Below are positions 1 to 8,600 of a stretch of DNA of 64,000 nucleotides, piece after piece. The notes beneath the pieces were generated by a model, which did no database searches, was not told the DNA's origin, and was given only the letters and a program-made list of their open reading frames with translations. Source of the stretch: Mycobacterium sp. DL. GTDB taxonomy: Bacteria > Actinomycetota > Actinomycetes > Mycobacteriales > Mycobacteriaceae. Location: contig NZ_CP155796.1 in NCBI RefSeq assembly GCF_039729195.1, positions 3,906,001 to 3,970,000 of the forward strand. Reading direction: 5' to 3'. How positions within the stretch are numbered: the first letter of the stretch is position 1; every line of letters begins with the position of its first letter. The translations under genes and the position numbers were made by a program.

Positions 1-315
1 GGCATCATCGCCGGATCGGTGATCATCGTCGCGGTGATCTTCGGGACCGGATTTTTTGTCGGCCAGCAGGTCGGTGACGATTCCCGCGGCCCCGACCGGT
101 CCAACCACATGGTGCTGCGACCCGGGCCGCCGATGTTCCCGATGGGCGAGCGCGGCGAGTTCCAGCGGGGACCCGGTTTCGCGGGACCGTTCGGTCCCGG
201 TGGCCCGATGGTCGAGATGCCGCGGTCGCCGGGCGGGCCGAACGCCGATACTCCGCCCGGGCCACCTCGGTCCCCGGGTGGTTCTGACGAAGCGCCGGCC
301 CTGCCTCGCCCCTGA
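1..315 (+). CDS. C-terminal part of a membrane-anchored Gly/Pro-rich protein (5' end outside window)
   Basis: The reading frame is open from base 1 and stops at 313-315, so the start lies upstream of the window. The visible part begins with a hydrophobic segment (residues about 1-22, [20 protein letters not shown]) followed by a low-complexity Gly/Pro/Met-rich tail with repeated GPGGP and SPGG units. This is one transmembrane anchor with an extracytoplasmic disordered tail. The same layout occurs in the 108-residue protein at 18854-19180. The function is unknown and I do not assign one. The frame is reliable because it shows strong third-position GC and ends about 100 bases before the catalase. 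Confidence 0.6.
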   Translation, partial: GIIAGSVIIVAVIFGTGFFVGQQVGDDSRGPDRSNHMVLRPGPPMFPMGERGEFQRGPGFAGPFGPGGPMVEMPRSPGGPNADTPPGPPRSPGGSDEAPALPRP

Positions 316-413
316 TCGGCCGTTCCTCGGGTGGATCGACCGGCTTTCGGGTACACCGGCAGCAGGGCGGCGGCACAGCCCACAAGCCGTCGCGTCCCGA
401 GGAGATGAGGCTT

Positions 414-1862
414 ATGACCGAGAAGTACGCGACCACCGATTCCGGCGCGCCCGCACCGAGCTTTGAGCACTCGCTGACCGTCGGCACAGACGGGCCGATC
501 CTGCTGCAGGACCACTATCTGATCGAGCAGATGGCCAACTTCAACCGCGAGCGGATCCCGGAGCGTCAGCCCCACGCCAAAGGCGGCGGCGCATTCGGCA
601 CGTTCGAGGTGACCCAGGACGTCAGCCAGTTCACCAAGGCGGCGTTTCTGCAGCCTGGCGCCACCACGGAGATGGTTGCCCGGTTCTCCACCGTCGCCGG
701 CGAGCGGGGAAGCCCGGACACCTGGCGTGACCCACGGGGCTTCTCGCTGAAGTTCTACACCAGCGACGGCAACTTCGACATGGTCGGCAACAACACCCCG
801 GTGTTCTTCATCCGCGACCCGATGAAGTTCCAGAACTTCATCCGCAGCCAGAAGCGGATGGCGGCCAACAACCTCCGTGACCACCACATGCAGTGGGACT
901 TCTGGACATTGTCACCGGAGTCGGCGCATCAGGTCACCTGGTTGATGGGGGATCGTGGCATCCCCAAGACCTGGCGGAACATGAACGGCTACTCCAGCCA
1001 CACCTACAGCTGGGTCAATGCCAACGACGAGATGTTCTGGGTGAAGTACCACTTCAAGACCGACCAGGGCATCGACTTCCTCTCCCAGGAGGACGCCGAC
1101 CGTCTCGCCGGTGAGGACGGCGACTACCACCAGCGCGATCTGTTCACCTCCATCGAGGACGGCAACTTCCCCACCTGGACGCTGAAGGTCCAGATCATGC
1201 CGTTCGAGGACGCCAAGACGTATCGGTTCAACCCGTTCGACCTGACCAAGGTGTGGCCGCACAGCGACTACCCGCTGCACGAGGTCGGCAAGATGACGCT
1301 GAACCGCAACGTCGTCGACTACCACGCACAGATGGAGCAGGCGGCCTTCGAGCCCAACAACGTCGTCCCGGGTACCGGGCTCAGCCCCGACAAGATGTTG
1401 CTGGCCCGCGGGTTCTCCTACTCCGACGCACACCGCGCCAGGCTCGGGGTGAACTACAAGCAGATCCCGGTCAACGAACCGCAGGTCGAGGTCCGGGCGT
1501 ACTCCAAGGACGGTGCGATGCGGATTCGCAACGCGACCGATCCGGTGTACGCGCCGAACTCGATGGGCGGCCCGGAGGCCGACCCCAAACGCGCCGCCGA
1601 AGTGCACTGGGCTTCCGACGGTGACATGGTCCGGTCGGCGTACGCCCTTCGTCCCGAAGACGACGACTGGAGTCAGGCCGGCACCCTGGTCCGTGAGGTC
1701 CTCGACGACGAGGCCCGAGATCGACTGGCCCACAACATCATCGGGCACGTGTCCAAGGGTGTCCGGGAACCGGTGCTGTCACGGGTGTTCGAGTACTGGA
1801 AGAACGTCGACCCCGACCTCGGCAAGAAGGTCGAGGAGGGCGTCAGGGCCGGTTCCGACTAG
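414..1862 (+). CDS. katA: Monofunctional haem catalase
   Basis: A 482-residue small-subunit catalase that dismutates hydrogen peroxide in the cytoplasm. Family landmarks are in order: an N-terminal arm, [20 protein letters not shown] around the distal His/Asn region, [18 protein letters not shown], and [16 protein letters not shown] leading to the proximal region. The length matches clade 3 catalases. I chose ATG 414 because GAGGAGATGAGG sits just upstream as a ribosome binding site; the ATG at 405 overlaps that site. The stop (1860-1862) overlaps the end of the convergent rpsR2 remnant by a few bases. It is a core-type gene next to the island's left edge. Confidence 0.95.
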   Translation: MTEKYATTDSGAPAPSFEHSLTVGTDGPILLQDHYLIEQMANFNRERIPERQPHAKGGGAFGTFEVTQDVSQFTKAAFLQPGATTEMVARFSTVAGERGSPDTWRDPRGFSLKFYTSDGNFDMVGNNTPVFFIRDPMKFQNFIRSQKRMAANNLRDHHMQWDFWTLSPESAHQVTWLMGDRGIPKTWRNMNGYSSHTYSWVNANDEMFWVKYHFKTDQGIDFLSQEDADRLAGEDGDYHQRDLFTSIEDGNFPTWTLKVQIMPFEDAKTYRFNPFDLTKVWPHSDYPLHEVGKMTLNRNVVDYHAQMEQAAFEPNNVVPGTGLSPDKMLLARGFSYSDAHRARLGVNYKQIPVNEPQVEVRAYSKDGAMRIRNATDPVYAPNSMGGPEADPKRAAEVHWASDGDMVRSAYALRPEDDDWSQAGTLVREVLDDEARDRLAHNIIGHVSKGVREPVLSRVFEYWKNVDPDLGKKVEEGVRAGSD

Positions 1863-2020
1863 CGCTGACCCTGGCCCGGGTACGGCAGCAGCGCCATCTC
1901 GCGCGCGGTCTTGACGGCCGTGGCGATCTGGCGTTGCTGCTGTACCGTCAGCCCGGTGACGCTGCGGGAGCGGATCTTTCCGCGCTCGGAGAGGAACTGC
2001 CGCAGCCGTTTCGCCTTCAC
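1859..2020 (-). pseudogene. rpsR2: Truncated alternative 30S ribosomal protein S18 (rpsR2 remnant)
   Basis: The minus strand reads [18 protein letters not shown], then [17 protein letters not shown] and [15 protein letters not shown], which is the C-terminal half of the zinc-independent S18 paralogue of mycobacteria. A GTG at 2020 overlaps the stop of the S14 remnant (GTGA), giving only 53 codons against about 88 for an intact protein. The N-terminal portion between KAKR and LRQF is missing, as if lost by an internal deletion. Either a short degenerate copy or a pseudogene fits; I favour a remnant because the adjacent rpsN2 is also broken. Confidence 0.75.
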
Positions 2021-2253
2021 CAGCTGGAATTCCGGTTGCTGCGCAGCTCGCCCTGGTGGACGAGTTCCCGGACCCGCACCCCGGACAGGCCGAACTTGCG
2101 CAGGTGTCCGCGGGGACGCCCGTCGACCGCGTCGCGATTGCGCACCCGTACCGCGCTGGCGTCGCGCGGTTGGCGCGCCAACTCCGCCTGTGCGGCGATC
2201 CGGGCCTCAGGCGCGGCCGACGGTGACTTGATGATGCGCTCGAGTTCGGCAAC
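2017..2253 (-). pseudogene. rpsN2: 5'-truncated alternative 30S ribosomal protein S14 (rpsN2 remnant)
   Basis: The minus strand encodes [18 protein letters not shown], then [20 protein letters not shown] and [19 protein letters not shown], an S14 C-terminal domain. The homology stops at about 2253. A few codons further upstream in the same frame is a TGA, with no start codon between, so roughly the first 20-25 residues are lost. In mycobacteria this gene normally follows rpmB2 and rpmG2 in a Zur-controlled operon; neither is present here. The break coincides with the start of metal-resistance genes, so it probably marks the left junction of the island. Confidence 0.8.
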
Positions 2254-2298
2254 GTTGCACTGCTTCCGATCTCACGTGGCGATCCGGAGCATCAGGCA

Positions 2299-2652
2299 TC
2301 AAGCGCCTCGACTCATGGTGGTGGCTGCGGCGAGGTCCTCAGGAATGGGCATTGCTGTCATCAGCCCCGCGTCGACGCGACCGGTGTTGCCGACGGGATA
2401 GCGGCCGGTCATTGAACCGGGGGCAGCGACGATCAGGCGTAGGACTTGGCCGAAGGCTTCGCGGCGGTCGTGCTGGCGCAACGCCAATGTCAGCATCGCG
2501 CCGTGGTTGCGGGTGTGCAACCACGGATCTGGTTGCGAGACAATGTGTGCGCGCTCCAGATGTCGCCACCTGGTCGCGGGGCTGGTCGCATGTTTCGCAG
2601 CGGTCATCTCACCTCGGTAGACCTGGCGGGCCTGCGCACTGATTCGTGCCAT
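2299..2652 (-). CDS. DUF3703 family protein
   Basis: A 117-residue protein whose sequence (HLERAHIVSQP, HTRNHGAML, GQVLRLIVAAPGS, PVGNTGR, MPIPEDLA) matches my memory of the DUF3703 family, small proteins found beside heavy-metal efflux genes. AAAGGAG lies just upstream of the ATG as a ribosome binding site. It starts 30 bases after the stop of the P-type ATPase and is probably the last gene of the arsR-ATPase-DUF3703 operon. The conserved His and Arg residues could bind metal, but the molecular role is not known. Confidence 0.75.
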   Translation of the reverse strand: MARISAQARQVYRGEMTAAKHATSPATRWRHLERAHIVSQPDPWLHTRNHGAMLTLALRQHDRREAFGQVLRLIVAAPGSMTGRYPVGNTGRVDAGLMTAMPIPEDLAAATTMSRGA

Positions 2653-2682
2653 CGAGTCAGCTCCTTTCGTGCGGAGAGGGGT

Positions 2683-4707
2683 CTACCGGTGGTTGGCCGT
2701 TGTGGATGTGGTCGGGCCGTCGATTGTTTTGCCACAGCAGGGGTCGTCGAGTGTGGGTCCCGAGCCGATGTCGACCGAGTGGGTTGTTGACCGCACGGCA
2801 GTCGTTGTCACGCCGGGGAGCGCGGCGATGCGAGCGGCACGGATGGCGTTGAAAATGACGAATACCTCGGCGGTTTCGTGGATCAGGACCACGGTGGCCA
2901 AGCCGAGAATGCCGAACGCGGCTAGCGGTATCAGGACGGCAATGATGGCCAGTGAAAACGCGATGTTCTGCACCATGATTCGGCGGGCGCGCCGCGAGTG
3001 GGCCAGTACCTGGGGTAGGTGACGAAGGTCTTCACCCATAAGCGCGACGTCCGCGGTTTCGATGGCGACGTCGGTGCCCATGGCGCCCATGGCGATGCCG
3101 ATGTCGGCGGTGGCCAGCGCGGGGGCGTCGTTGATGCCATCGCCGACCATGGCGATCGGGCGGCCCTTTGCGACGGTCGGCAGCAGAGCTGCCTTGTCCT
3201 CGGGGAGCAGCTCGGAGTACACGGTGGTGATGCCGGCTTCGGCGGCCACCGCCTGGGCGGTACGGGTGTTGTCGCCGGTGAGCATCACCACCGTGAGGCC
3301 AAGTCGTGTCAGCAGCCCCACTGTGTCGGCGGCTTCGGGGCGAAGTTCATCGCGCACGGCGATAGCGGCGACCGGCTGTTCGTCTCGGGCCAGCACCACC
3401 ACGGTCGCACCGGCTGCCTGCAACCGCTCGATGTCGCCGGCGAGTGGTCCGGGCGCAACCCAGGAGGGTTTACCGAGGCGCAGTCGGTGGCCATCGAGGT
3501 CACCGTGCAGACCGTGGCCGGGCACTGCGGTCACGTCACTGGCGGTCGGCGGGTCACCCGCGGAAGTCAGAATCGCTTGCGCGAGTGGGTGTTCACTGCG
3601 CGCCTCCAGAGATGCTGCCCACCTCAGCGCCTCATCGTCGCTGAAGCTGTCGGTGGTGACGACGTCAATGACACGGGGCTGATTGCGGGTGAGCGTGCCC
3701 GTCTTGTCCAGGGCGACGACTTTGATGCGGCCGAGTTCCTCGACTGCGGCGCCACCCTTGATCAAGGCGCCGTGGCGGCTGGCGGCCCCAATGGCCGCGA
3801 CCACGGTCAGCGGGACGGCGATCGCCAGCGCGCACGGTGAAGCGGCCACCAGCACCACCAGCGCCCGCTCCAGCCACAGCATCGGGTCACCGAAAACCGA
3901 GCCCAGCGCCGCGACGCCCGCAGCGAACGCCATGATCGCCGGCACCAGCGGACGCGCAATCCGATCGGCCAGTCGTTGGCCGGCACCCTTGCGCTCCTGA
4001 GCTTCCTCGACGATGTGCACGATCCGCGCCAAGGAGCTGTCAGTGGCCAAGGCGGTGACCTCGACCTCGATCGCTCCGCCGCCATTGATCGCACCAGCGA
4101 ACACGCTGCTGCCCGGTCCGGCTTCCACGGGCACCGACTCGCCGGTGATCGCCGACAGGTCCAGGCTCGTCTGACCAGATCGGATGGTGCCGTCGGTGGC
4201 GGCCCGTTCACCGGGCCGGATCACCATGACGTCGCCGACGACGAGATCGCCGGGGGGCACGGTTGTTTCGGCGCCATCCCGCAGCACCGAGGCTTTCGGC
4301 GGCACCAGGGACAACAGGGATCGCAGCCCGCGGCGGGTGCGGCTCACCGCATAGTGCTCAAGCCCCTCAGCGATCGAGAACAAGATGCCCAGCAGGGCCG
4401 CTTCGGCGAACTGGCCCAAGGCCACCGCACCGATCGCGGCGATCGTCATCAACGTGCCCACCCCGAGGCGACCGTGCCGCAGATTGCGGATCGCATCGGG
4501 CACGAACGTGATGGCGCCTGCGGCTACGGCAGCCAACTCGACGGCTTTCGCGGCACCATCCAGGCCATCGAACCGCCCCACGATCCAGCTCACGGCCAGC
4601 AAGACTGCAGCCAGCGCCGCGAATTGCAGTTCCTTTACTTGCCAGAGCTTTTCGGGACCCGCGTCGGGTTCGGCGTCGTTGCGTGGCCCGCAGCATGCAT
4701 CAGACAC
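2683..4707 (-). CDS. P1B-type heavy-metal translocating ATPase (SPC type)
   Basis: A 674-residue metal efflux ATPase of the inner membrane. Visible motifs are TGES in the actuator domain, SPC in the metal-site helix, DKTGTLT with the phosphorylated Asp, HP in the nucleotide domain, and GDGINDAP. SPC instead of CPC suggests the P1B-4-like branch (Co, Zn, Cd, Fe), but the usual HEGGT/HEGST of the last helices is HETAE here, so the metal is uncertain. There is no classical N-terminal metal-binding domain; Cys pairs lie at both ends (ACCGPR and DPCCGK). Its start overlaps the end of the CadC-type regulator by 8 bases. I infer efflux of Cd, Zn, Pb or Co controlled by that sensor. Confidence 0.88.
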   Translation of the reverse strand: MSDACCGPRNDAEPDAGPEKLWQVKELQFAALAAVLLAVSWIVGRFDGLDGAAKAVELAAVAAGAITFVPDAIRNLRHGRLGVGTLMTIAAIGAVALGQFAEAALLGILFSIAEGLEHYAVSRTRRGLRSLLSLVPPKASVLRDGAETTVPPGDLVVGDVMVIRPGERAATDGTIRSGQTSLDLSAITGESVPVEAGPGSSVFAGAINGGGAIEVEVTALATDSSLARIVHIVEEAQERKGAGQRLADRIARPLVPAIMAFAAGVAALGSVFGDPMLWLERALVVLVAASPCALAIAVPLTVVAAIGAASRHGALIKGGAAVEELGRIKVVALDKTGTLTRNQPRVIDVVTTDSFSDDEALRWAASLEARSEHPLAQAILTSAGDPPTASDVTAVPGHGLHGDLDGHRLRLGKPSWVAPGPLAGDIERLQAAGATVVVLARDEQPVAAIAVRDELRPEAADTVGLLTRLGLTVVMLTGDNTRTAQAVAAEAGITTVYSELLPEDKAALLPTVAKGRPIAMVGDGINDAPALATADIGIAMGAMGTDVAIETADVALMGEDLRHLPQVLAHSRRARRIMVQNIAFSLAIIAVLIPLAAFGILGLATVVLIHETAEVFVIFNAIRAARIAALPGVTTTAVRSTTHSVDIGSGPTLDDPCCGKTIDGPTTSTTANHR

Positions 4708-5083
4708 GATCGATGCCCTTCCCCGCAGGCGCGCTCACGCTGGCGAGCACCGACTCGGTCAACTGGCGCCCACGCGCGGTCAGCTGGTACATCACCAACT
4801 TGCCCTGACGCCGCGAGGACACCAGAGACGCATTCTTGAGTTGGCGTAGATGGTGCGACACCAAGCCCTGAGGCAGTCCAACCACCCAAGCTATGTCGCA
4901 AACGCACAACTCGTCACCGGCTGCGAGCGCGGCCGCGATGGACAACCGGGTCGCGTCGCTCAGGCCGCGCGCCGCGGCGGCGGCGACTTGGACGGTGGCC
5001 CTGTCGGGCACCGTGGCCCGGATGGACTCCGCATGAGGCAGGTCCAGACAGAGAAGGTCGCAGGTGTCCACCGGCTCAGACAT
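4700..5083 (-). CDS. ArsR/SmtB family metal sensor, CadC type
   Basis: A 127-residue winged-helix repressor with LSDATRLSIAAAL, then ELCVCD in helix alpha-3 and LVSHHLRQLKNASLV as the recognition helix. Cysteines fall at residues 8, 12, 60 and 62, the same pattern as the alpha-3N site of S. aureus CadC (Cys7, Cys11, Cys58, Cys60). This supports Cd(II)/Pb(II)/Zn(II) sensing. The start codon lies inside a long perfect inverted repeat (5079-5112), so the transcript is probably leaderless and autorepressed. It overlaps the ATPase start by 8 bases, giving translational coupling. The metal assignment is inference from the ligand pattern. Confidence 0.9.
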   Translation of the reverse strand: MSEPVDTCDLLCLDLPHAESIRATVPDRATVQVAAAAARGLSDATRLSIAAALAAGDELCVCDIAWVVGLPQGLVSHHLRQLKNASLVSSRRQGKLVMYQLTARGRQLTESVLASVSAPAGKGIDRV

Positions 5084-5112
5084 ATCGACATACTAAAGTA
5101 TGTCGATATGTC
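5079..5112. promoter_or_regulatory. Operator of the CadC-type regulator (16-bp perfect arms)
   Basis: Two exact 16-base arms, GACATATCGACATACT and its reverse complement, are separated by AA. The ATG of the minus-strand arsR gene (5081-5083) lies inside the outer arm. This is a typical ArsR/SmtB-type dyad but unusually long. Binding would block both transcription and access to a leaderless start. Confidence 0.88.
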
Positions 5113-5210
5113 CTGTGAAGGGTCTTGCCCATCTTGATCAACACTGGGCCGAGTCGAAGAATCTGCAGTGGCCATCGCGCGACGTCCGGTTGCCGCCAGT
5201 GGGCGAGCCA

Positions 5211-6179
5211 TCAGCAGCGATTCTTCGATGCCGGGTCGGGGGTCGACGTCTGAGTGGCACCGGTCGGCGTTGTGGTGTCCTCCGACGCACAGCCGCCGCG
5301 TCGAGTGAATGGGTAGAGCACCTGGCGCAGATAGCTGGTGGGGTAATCAGGCTTGGCGGCCATACCCAGCTGGGTGGAGTCGAATCGTCTTGCGGGGTCA
5401 TAGGAGAAGGTCCGCATGATGTGATCCCACACCAAGGTGAACAGCCCGAAGTTGACGTCGCCGATGCCGGCCCATTTGAGGTGGTGGAATCGGTGGCCCT
5501 CGTTGAGGGCCAGGACGTACTTGGCAGGGCCGATACGGTACTCGGCGTTGGAGTGTTGCAGCAGCAGTTGAATCGCGACGGCCAGGGCGAGGGCGGATGC
5601 GACGTCGACGGGTAGCGCGATCAGGATCAGGGGTGCGACGCCGGCGGCCATCTCCACGGTTTGGTGCAGCGGGTGTTTCATCAGGCCGTTGAGGCCGTAG
5701 AAGCGGGTGACGCTGTGGTGCACCGCGTGGAAGCGCCACAGCACGCCGACCTTGTGGCTGGCAAGATGTACCACGGTAATGCCGAAGTCGGCGACCAGGA
5801 TCGCGGCGAGGACTTGTGCGGCGAATGGCCAACTGTGTGGCCATAGTTGAGGTGCGGGGACGATGGCGGCGAGCAGCGGGATCGCGGCGACGCTGGCCAA
5901 AATGAGGGTTTCGTTGACCGCGACGTGAATGCTGTCACGCTTGCCATCGGCGCGATCGTGGTTCCACTCTGAGTCGTACGGGATGATTCGCTCCACCAGG
6001 AGCGCGGTAGCGATTGCGGCTGCCAGAATCGCGAGCAGCCAATATTTCGGTAAGCCAGCGGCGGCTACGGCGATGCCTGCGCCGTTGAGTCCGACCAGCA
6101 TGAACGGCACGTAGCCGTATCGGGCTAGGGCCTTCACTGCGGTGGTGGATGTCGAGGCCGTGCGAGAAGTTGTACTCAT
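5211..6179 (-). CDS. Sterol desaturase/fatty acid hydroxylase family membrane protein
   Basis: A 322-residue polytopic di-iron membrane oxygenase. Several hydrophobic helices are interrupted by the histidine clusters HLASH, HAVHH and HRFHH, plus HPLHQ and QHSN, which together form the family's di-iron site. I chose ATG 6179 because the upstream extension in the same frame is Arg/Pro-rich and not membrane-like. It follows the AraC-type regulator by 47 bases on the same strand, so that regulator probably controls it. The substrate (sterol, fatty acid or carotenoid-like lipid) cannot be read from sequence. The C-terminal tail is Thr/Pro-rich. Confidence 0.85.
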   Translation of the reverse strand: MSTTSRTASTSTTAVKALARYGYVPFMLVGLNGAGIAVAAAGLPKYWLLAILAAAIATALLVERIIPYDSEWNHDRADGKRDSIHVAVNETLILASVAAIPLLAAIVPAPQLWPHSWPFAAQVLAAILVADFGITVVHLASHKVGVLWRFHAVHHSVTRFYGLNGLMKHPLHQTVEMAAGVAPLILIALPVDVASALALAVAIQLLLQHSNAEYRIGPAKYVLALNEGHRFHHLKWAGIGDVNFGLFTLVWDHIMRTFSYDPARRFDSTQLGMAAKPDYPTSYLRQVLYPFTRRGGCASEDTTTPTGATQTSTPDPASKNRC

Positions 6180-6226
6180 GCCTTGATCGTCGCGGTAGCC
6201 GCCGGGACAGGGCTTGAATGATTCGG

Positions 6227-7006
6227 CTAGCTGCTGGGGTCGAGGTCCCAGGACACGTGCCGACTCAGCACCGAGGGCGGCAGGCCGAACATCTCGCGGG
6301 TGGTGCGAGTGAGGTGGGCACTGTCGGCGAAGCCTGCACCGTGCGCGGCGCCAGTCAGGTCGTCCCCGCCCTGGACCAGAGTGATCGCAATCCGCAGCCG
6401 TGACCACAACACATAACGCCGAAGCGGGATTCCAACCTGCTCGGTGAACAGGTGAGTGAAGCGGCTCGCCGAAAGGCCCACCTGCGCCGCGAGTTTGGTA
6501 CCGCTAACGGGACCGGCTGCTACGAGAGTTGGCAGCAACCGCAATGCATGGTCGACCGAGGAGTGTTGGGCCGGGACATCGCGATCGGAGGTAGCGGGCG
6601 ATAGGTCAGCGACTACGTCGGCGACCACGGTGGCAAGCGGTCGGCGCGCAGCGGAGGCGAACGCCGAGCTGATGACCCATCCGGCGTCGATTGCCCGCCT
6701 ATGCGCAGCTCGTCCCGGCGCGGATGCCGGGTCCAGGAACACCACTGTGCCGTCCTCGGCACCGCCCCAGATTCGATGGGCCGCGTCGGCAGGCACCACT
6801 ACCTTCGTGCCCGTGTGTGGCGCTCCCTGCTCATCGGGAACGGTCAAAGGCGTTGTCGCCATTATGATTTGTACGGCGTGGTGGGCGTGGGTATCGGTGG
6901 CACCGATAGACCCGGCGAAGGCCAGCACTCCCGACCGGAGCAGCGCCGCACCGCCCCAGCGCGGTTGGACATCGTCTGCGGAGTTATTCGTCTCCGGGAC
7001 GCTCAT
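6227..7006 (-). CDS. AraC family transcriptional regulator
   Basis: A 259-residue regulator. The N-terminal half looks like a cupin-type ligand domain (THAHHAVQIIM, VVVPADAAHRIWG). The C-terminal half carries two helix-turn-helix motifs (GTKLAAQVGLSASRFTHLFTEQVG and the GAAHGAGFADSAHLTRTTREMFG region). ATG 7006 was chosen because the longer frame has an unstructured Ser/Arg/Thr extension. It lies 47 bases upstream of the membrane hydroxylase and is its likely regulator. The effector is unknown. Confidence 0.85.
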   Translation of the reverse strand: MSVPETNNSADDVQPRWGGAALLRSGVLAFAGSIGATDTHAHHAVQIIMATTPLTVPDEQGAPHTGTKVVVPADAAHRIWGGAEDGTVVFLDPASAPGRAAHRRAIDAGWVISSAFASAARRPLATVVADVVADLSPATSDRDVPAQHSSVDHALRLLPTLVAAGPVSGTKLAAQVGLSASRFTHLFTEQVGIPLRRYVLWSRLRIAITLVQGGDDLTGAAHGAGFADSAHLTRTTREMFGLPPSVLSRHVSWDLDPSS

Positions 7007-7169
7007 CGTTCGAGGTGTTCTTGCGGCGGTGCCGTAGTAATTGCCAGAACGCGAGCCCAGAGGAACAGGCGTCGGGGACGTATCGCTCCGCATGAACGGG
7101 TCACCGTTGGGCGCCGTCGGGCACGGCGACGCCTACGCCGCGATAGCGGTCGGACGGGTTTGAGCGCCA

Positions 7170-7793
7170 TCAAGCCGATGGCCCCCTGACAGGTGACCGA
7201 CCGATGCGCGGAACGAAACGTCCGACGCGGCTCACGTAATCGCGGTAACGCTCGCTGTGCGTGCGATGCAGATACGGCTCCTCCACGACGCGGACCTGCA
7301 GCTCGATCGACGTCAACAACAGAACAAACCCCATGATTGCCAGCAGATTTGGCGCCATCAGCGCTATGCCGGCACCGAATATCAGCATTGCGGTGAAGAT
7401 GGGGTTGCGGACCCAGCCAAACATTCCACGGTCGACGAGTTGGGTGGTTTCGCCGGCGTCGACGCCGATGCGCCACGAGTCACCCATCGACTCTTGCGCC
7501 CACAACGTCGCGGCGATACCTACAAGCGCCGCCAGCGTTCCCAGCGCCCCAAATACGGGGGCGTCGAGCGTGGTGACAGGCGACAGCAAGCCGGCTAGCT
7601 GAAGGATTGGCGCGAGCGCACCCACCACAATCGCCACCACGAAGCCGGCACCGGCGAGCCACTCTAACGACCCGGGTTGTCCATGGAAGCCGCGCATACC
7701 CGTGGACCCTGTACGGCGCCACTGCCGATAGCTACGCCACCCGAACCCCAAAACGATAAATATCCCGTAGAGCATCAGCGCCGCCATTGCCAT
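7170..7793 (-). CDS. Isoprenylcysteine carboxyl methyltransferase (ICMT) family membrane protein
   Basis: A 207-residue membrane protein with an N-terminal helix, further hydrophobic helices, and the ICMT-family C-terminal signature RNPIFTAM ... VEEPYLHRTHSERYRDYVSRVGRFVP. Such proteins methylate small or membrane-bound substrates using S-adenosylmethionine; the bacterial substrate is unknown. ATG 7793 has a good site (GGAGAGG) upstream, and the gene starts 44 bases after the cyclase-YHS gene on the same strand, so the two are probably cotranscribed. A decayed relative lies at 13016-13375. Confidence 0.8.
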   Translation of the reverse strand: MAMAALMLYGIFIVLGFGWRSYRQWRRTGSTGMRGFHGQPGSLEWLAGAGFVVAIVVGALAPILQLAGLLSPVTTLDAPVFGALGTLAALVGIAATLWAQESMGDSWRIGVDAGETTQLVDRGMFGWVRNPIFTAMLIFGAGIALMAPNLLAIMGFVLLLTSIELQVRVVEEPYLHRTHSERYRDYVSRVGRFVPRIGRSPVRGPSA

Positions 7794-7837
7794 CGTGGCC
7801 TCTCCATTCAATCCATAACCGTTGTGAGCAAGAGCGA

Positions 7838-8563
7838 CTACTCCGCGACCGAAGACTCGCTCGCGAACCGGGCCCGTGTGTCGAATCGGTCGGCGCAAGC
7901 CGCCGAGCAGAAGCGGTAGGTGCGGCCATCACGGCTTCGGGTGATCGCGGCGGACGCGGCGGTCACATGTAGCCGGCACATCGGGTCGACGTGCTGCTGG
8001 TGTTCCTCGCCGATGTCCACCGCGAACAGTTCCATCCGGTTAGCCATGTTTCTGATGCTCACCAGCCCGAGCGCTTCGACGGGAAGGCCGAGATCGGCGG
8101 CGGCCGCGGCGACGTCGCGGCCGAATACGATTCGCCCAGGTGCAGCGAGTGCTGCCAACCGCGCCGCGGCGTTCACAATCGTCCCGAACACATCGCCGCG
8201 CCGTCTCACCACCGTTCCCGCGCTGAGCCCCGCACGAAGCATCGGAAAGCCCTCGGCACGCCTGGCCGCAACGCCCAAGCGGCGCAGGAAGGCCAGCGCC
8301 GCAGGTGCGTCCGCACTGGTGACCATGACGGCATCACCCATCGTCTTGATCAGCTCGTCGCCGGGCCCCAGCGCTTCGCCTGCCATGCCTGCGAAGTCCT
8401 CGGCGAACTGGGCAGCGACGTGATCGCCATGAATCTCGGTGAGTGCGGTGTAGCCAGACATGTCGACGAACACGATGGCCGCATTGGTGTCGACATGGTC
8501 GAGAGTCGGTTCAGCACTTGCCTTGGCCGTCACCGTACTGAGTTGTGTCACCGCTTCCGACAT
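7838..8563 (-). CDS. Class III adenylyl/guanylyl cyclase domain fused to a YHS-like metal domain
   Basis: A 241-residue cytoplasmic protein. Residues about 25-185 are a class III cyclase homology domain: VFVDMSGYT with a metal-binding Asp, IKTMGDAVMV with a substrate-recognition Lys, and NAAARLA with the transition-state Asn/Arg pair. The C-terminal 45 residues (HVDPMCRLHV ... RTYRFCSAACADRF) form a YHS/TRASH-like Cys/His metal motif. The order cyclase-YHS suggests metal-modulated cyclic nucleotide synthesis. ATG 8563 or 8578 could be the start. A paralogue with the same architecture at 19934-20755 is coupled to a metal ATPase. Confidence 0.82.
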   Translation of the reverse strand: MSEAVTQLSTVTAKASAEPTLDHVDTNAAIVFVDMSGYTALTEIHGDHVAAQFAEDFAGMAGEALGPGDELIKTMGDAVMVTSADAPAALAFLRRLGVAARRAEGFPMLRAGLSAGTVVRRRGDVFGTIVNAAARLAALAAPGRIVFGRDVAAAAADLGLPVEALGLVSIRNMANRMELFAVDIGEEHQQHVDPMCRLHVTAASAAITRSRDGRTYRFCSAACADRFDTRARFASESSVAE

Positions 8564-8576
8564 GAGGACACCATAC

Positions 8577-8600
8577 ATAGTGATATGCGCATGTGTCTAT
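8577..8600. promoter_or_regulatory. Imperfect dyad centred on ATGCGCAT, upstream of the cyclase-YHS gene
   Basis: The AT-rich segment has outer arms ATAG and CTAT around a palindromic ATGCGCAT core. This is unlike the surrounding high-GC DNA and resembles ArsR/SmtB-type operators. It overlaps or abuts the start of the cyclase-YHS gene. The second metal ATPase has a related AT-rich dyad at about 23296-23325. Confidence 0.5.

Noticed and set aside
23..487. Long ORF antiparallel to the partial first gene
   Set aside because: Arg/Pro-rich composition typical of the antisense of high-GC coding DNA; no ribosome binding site.
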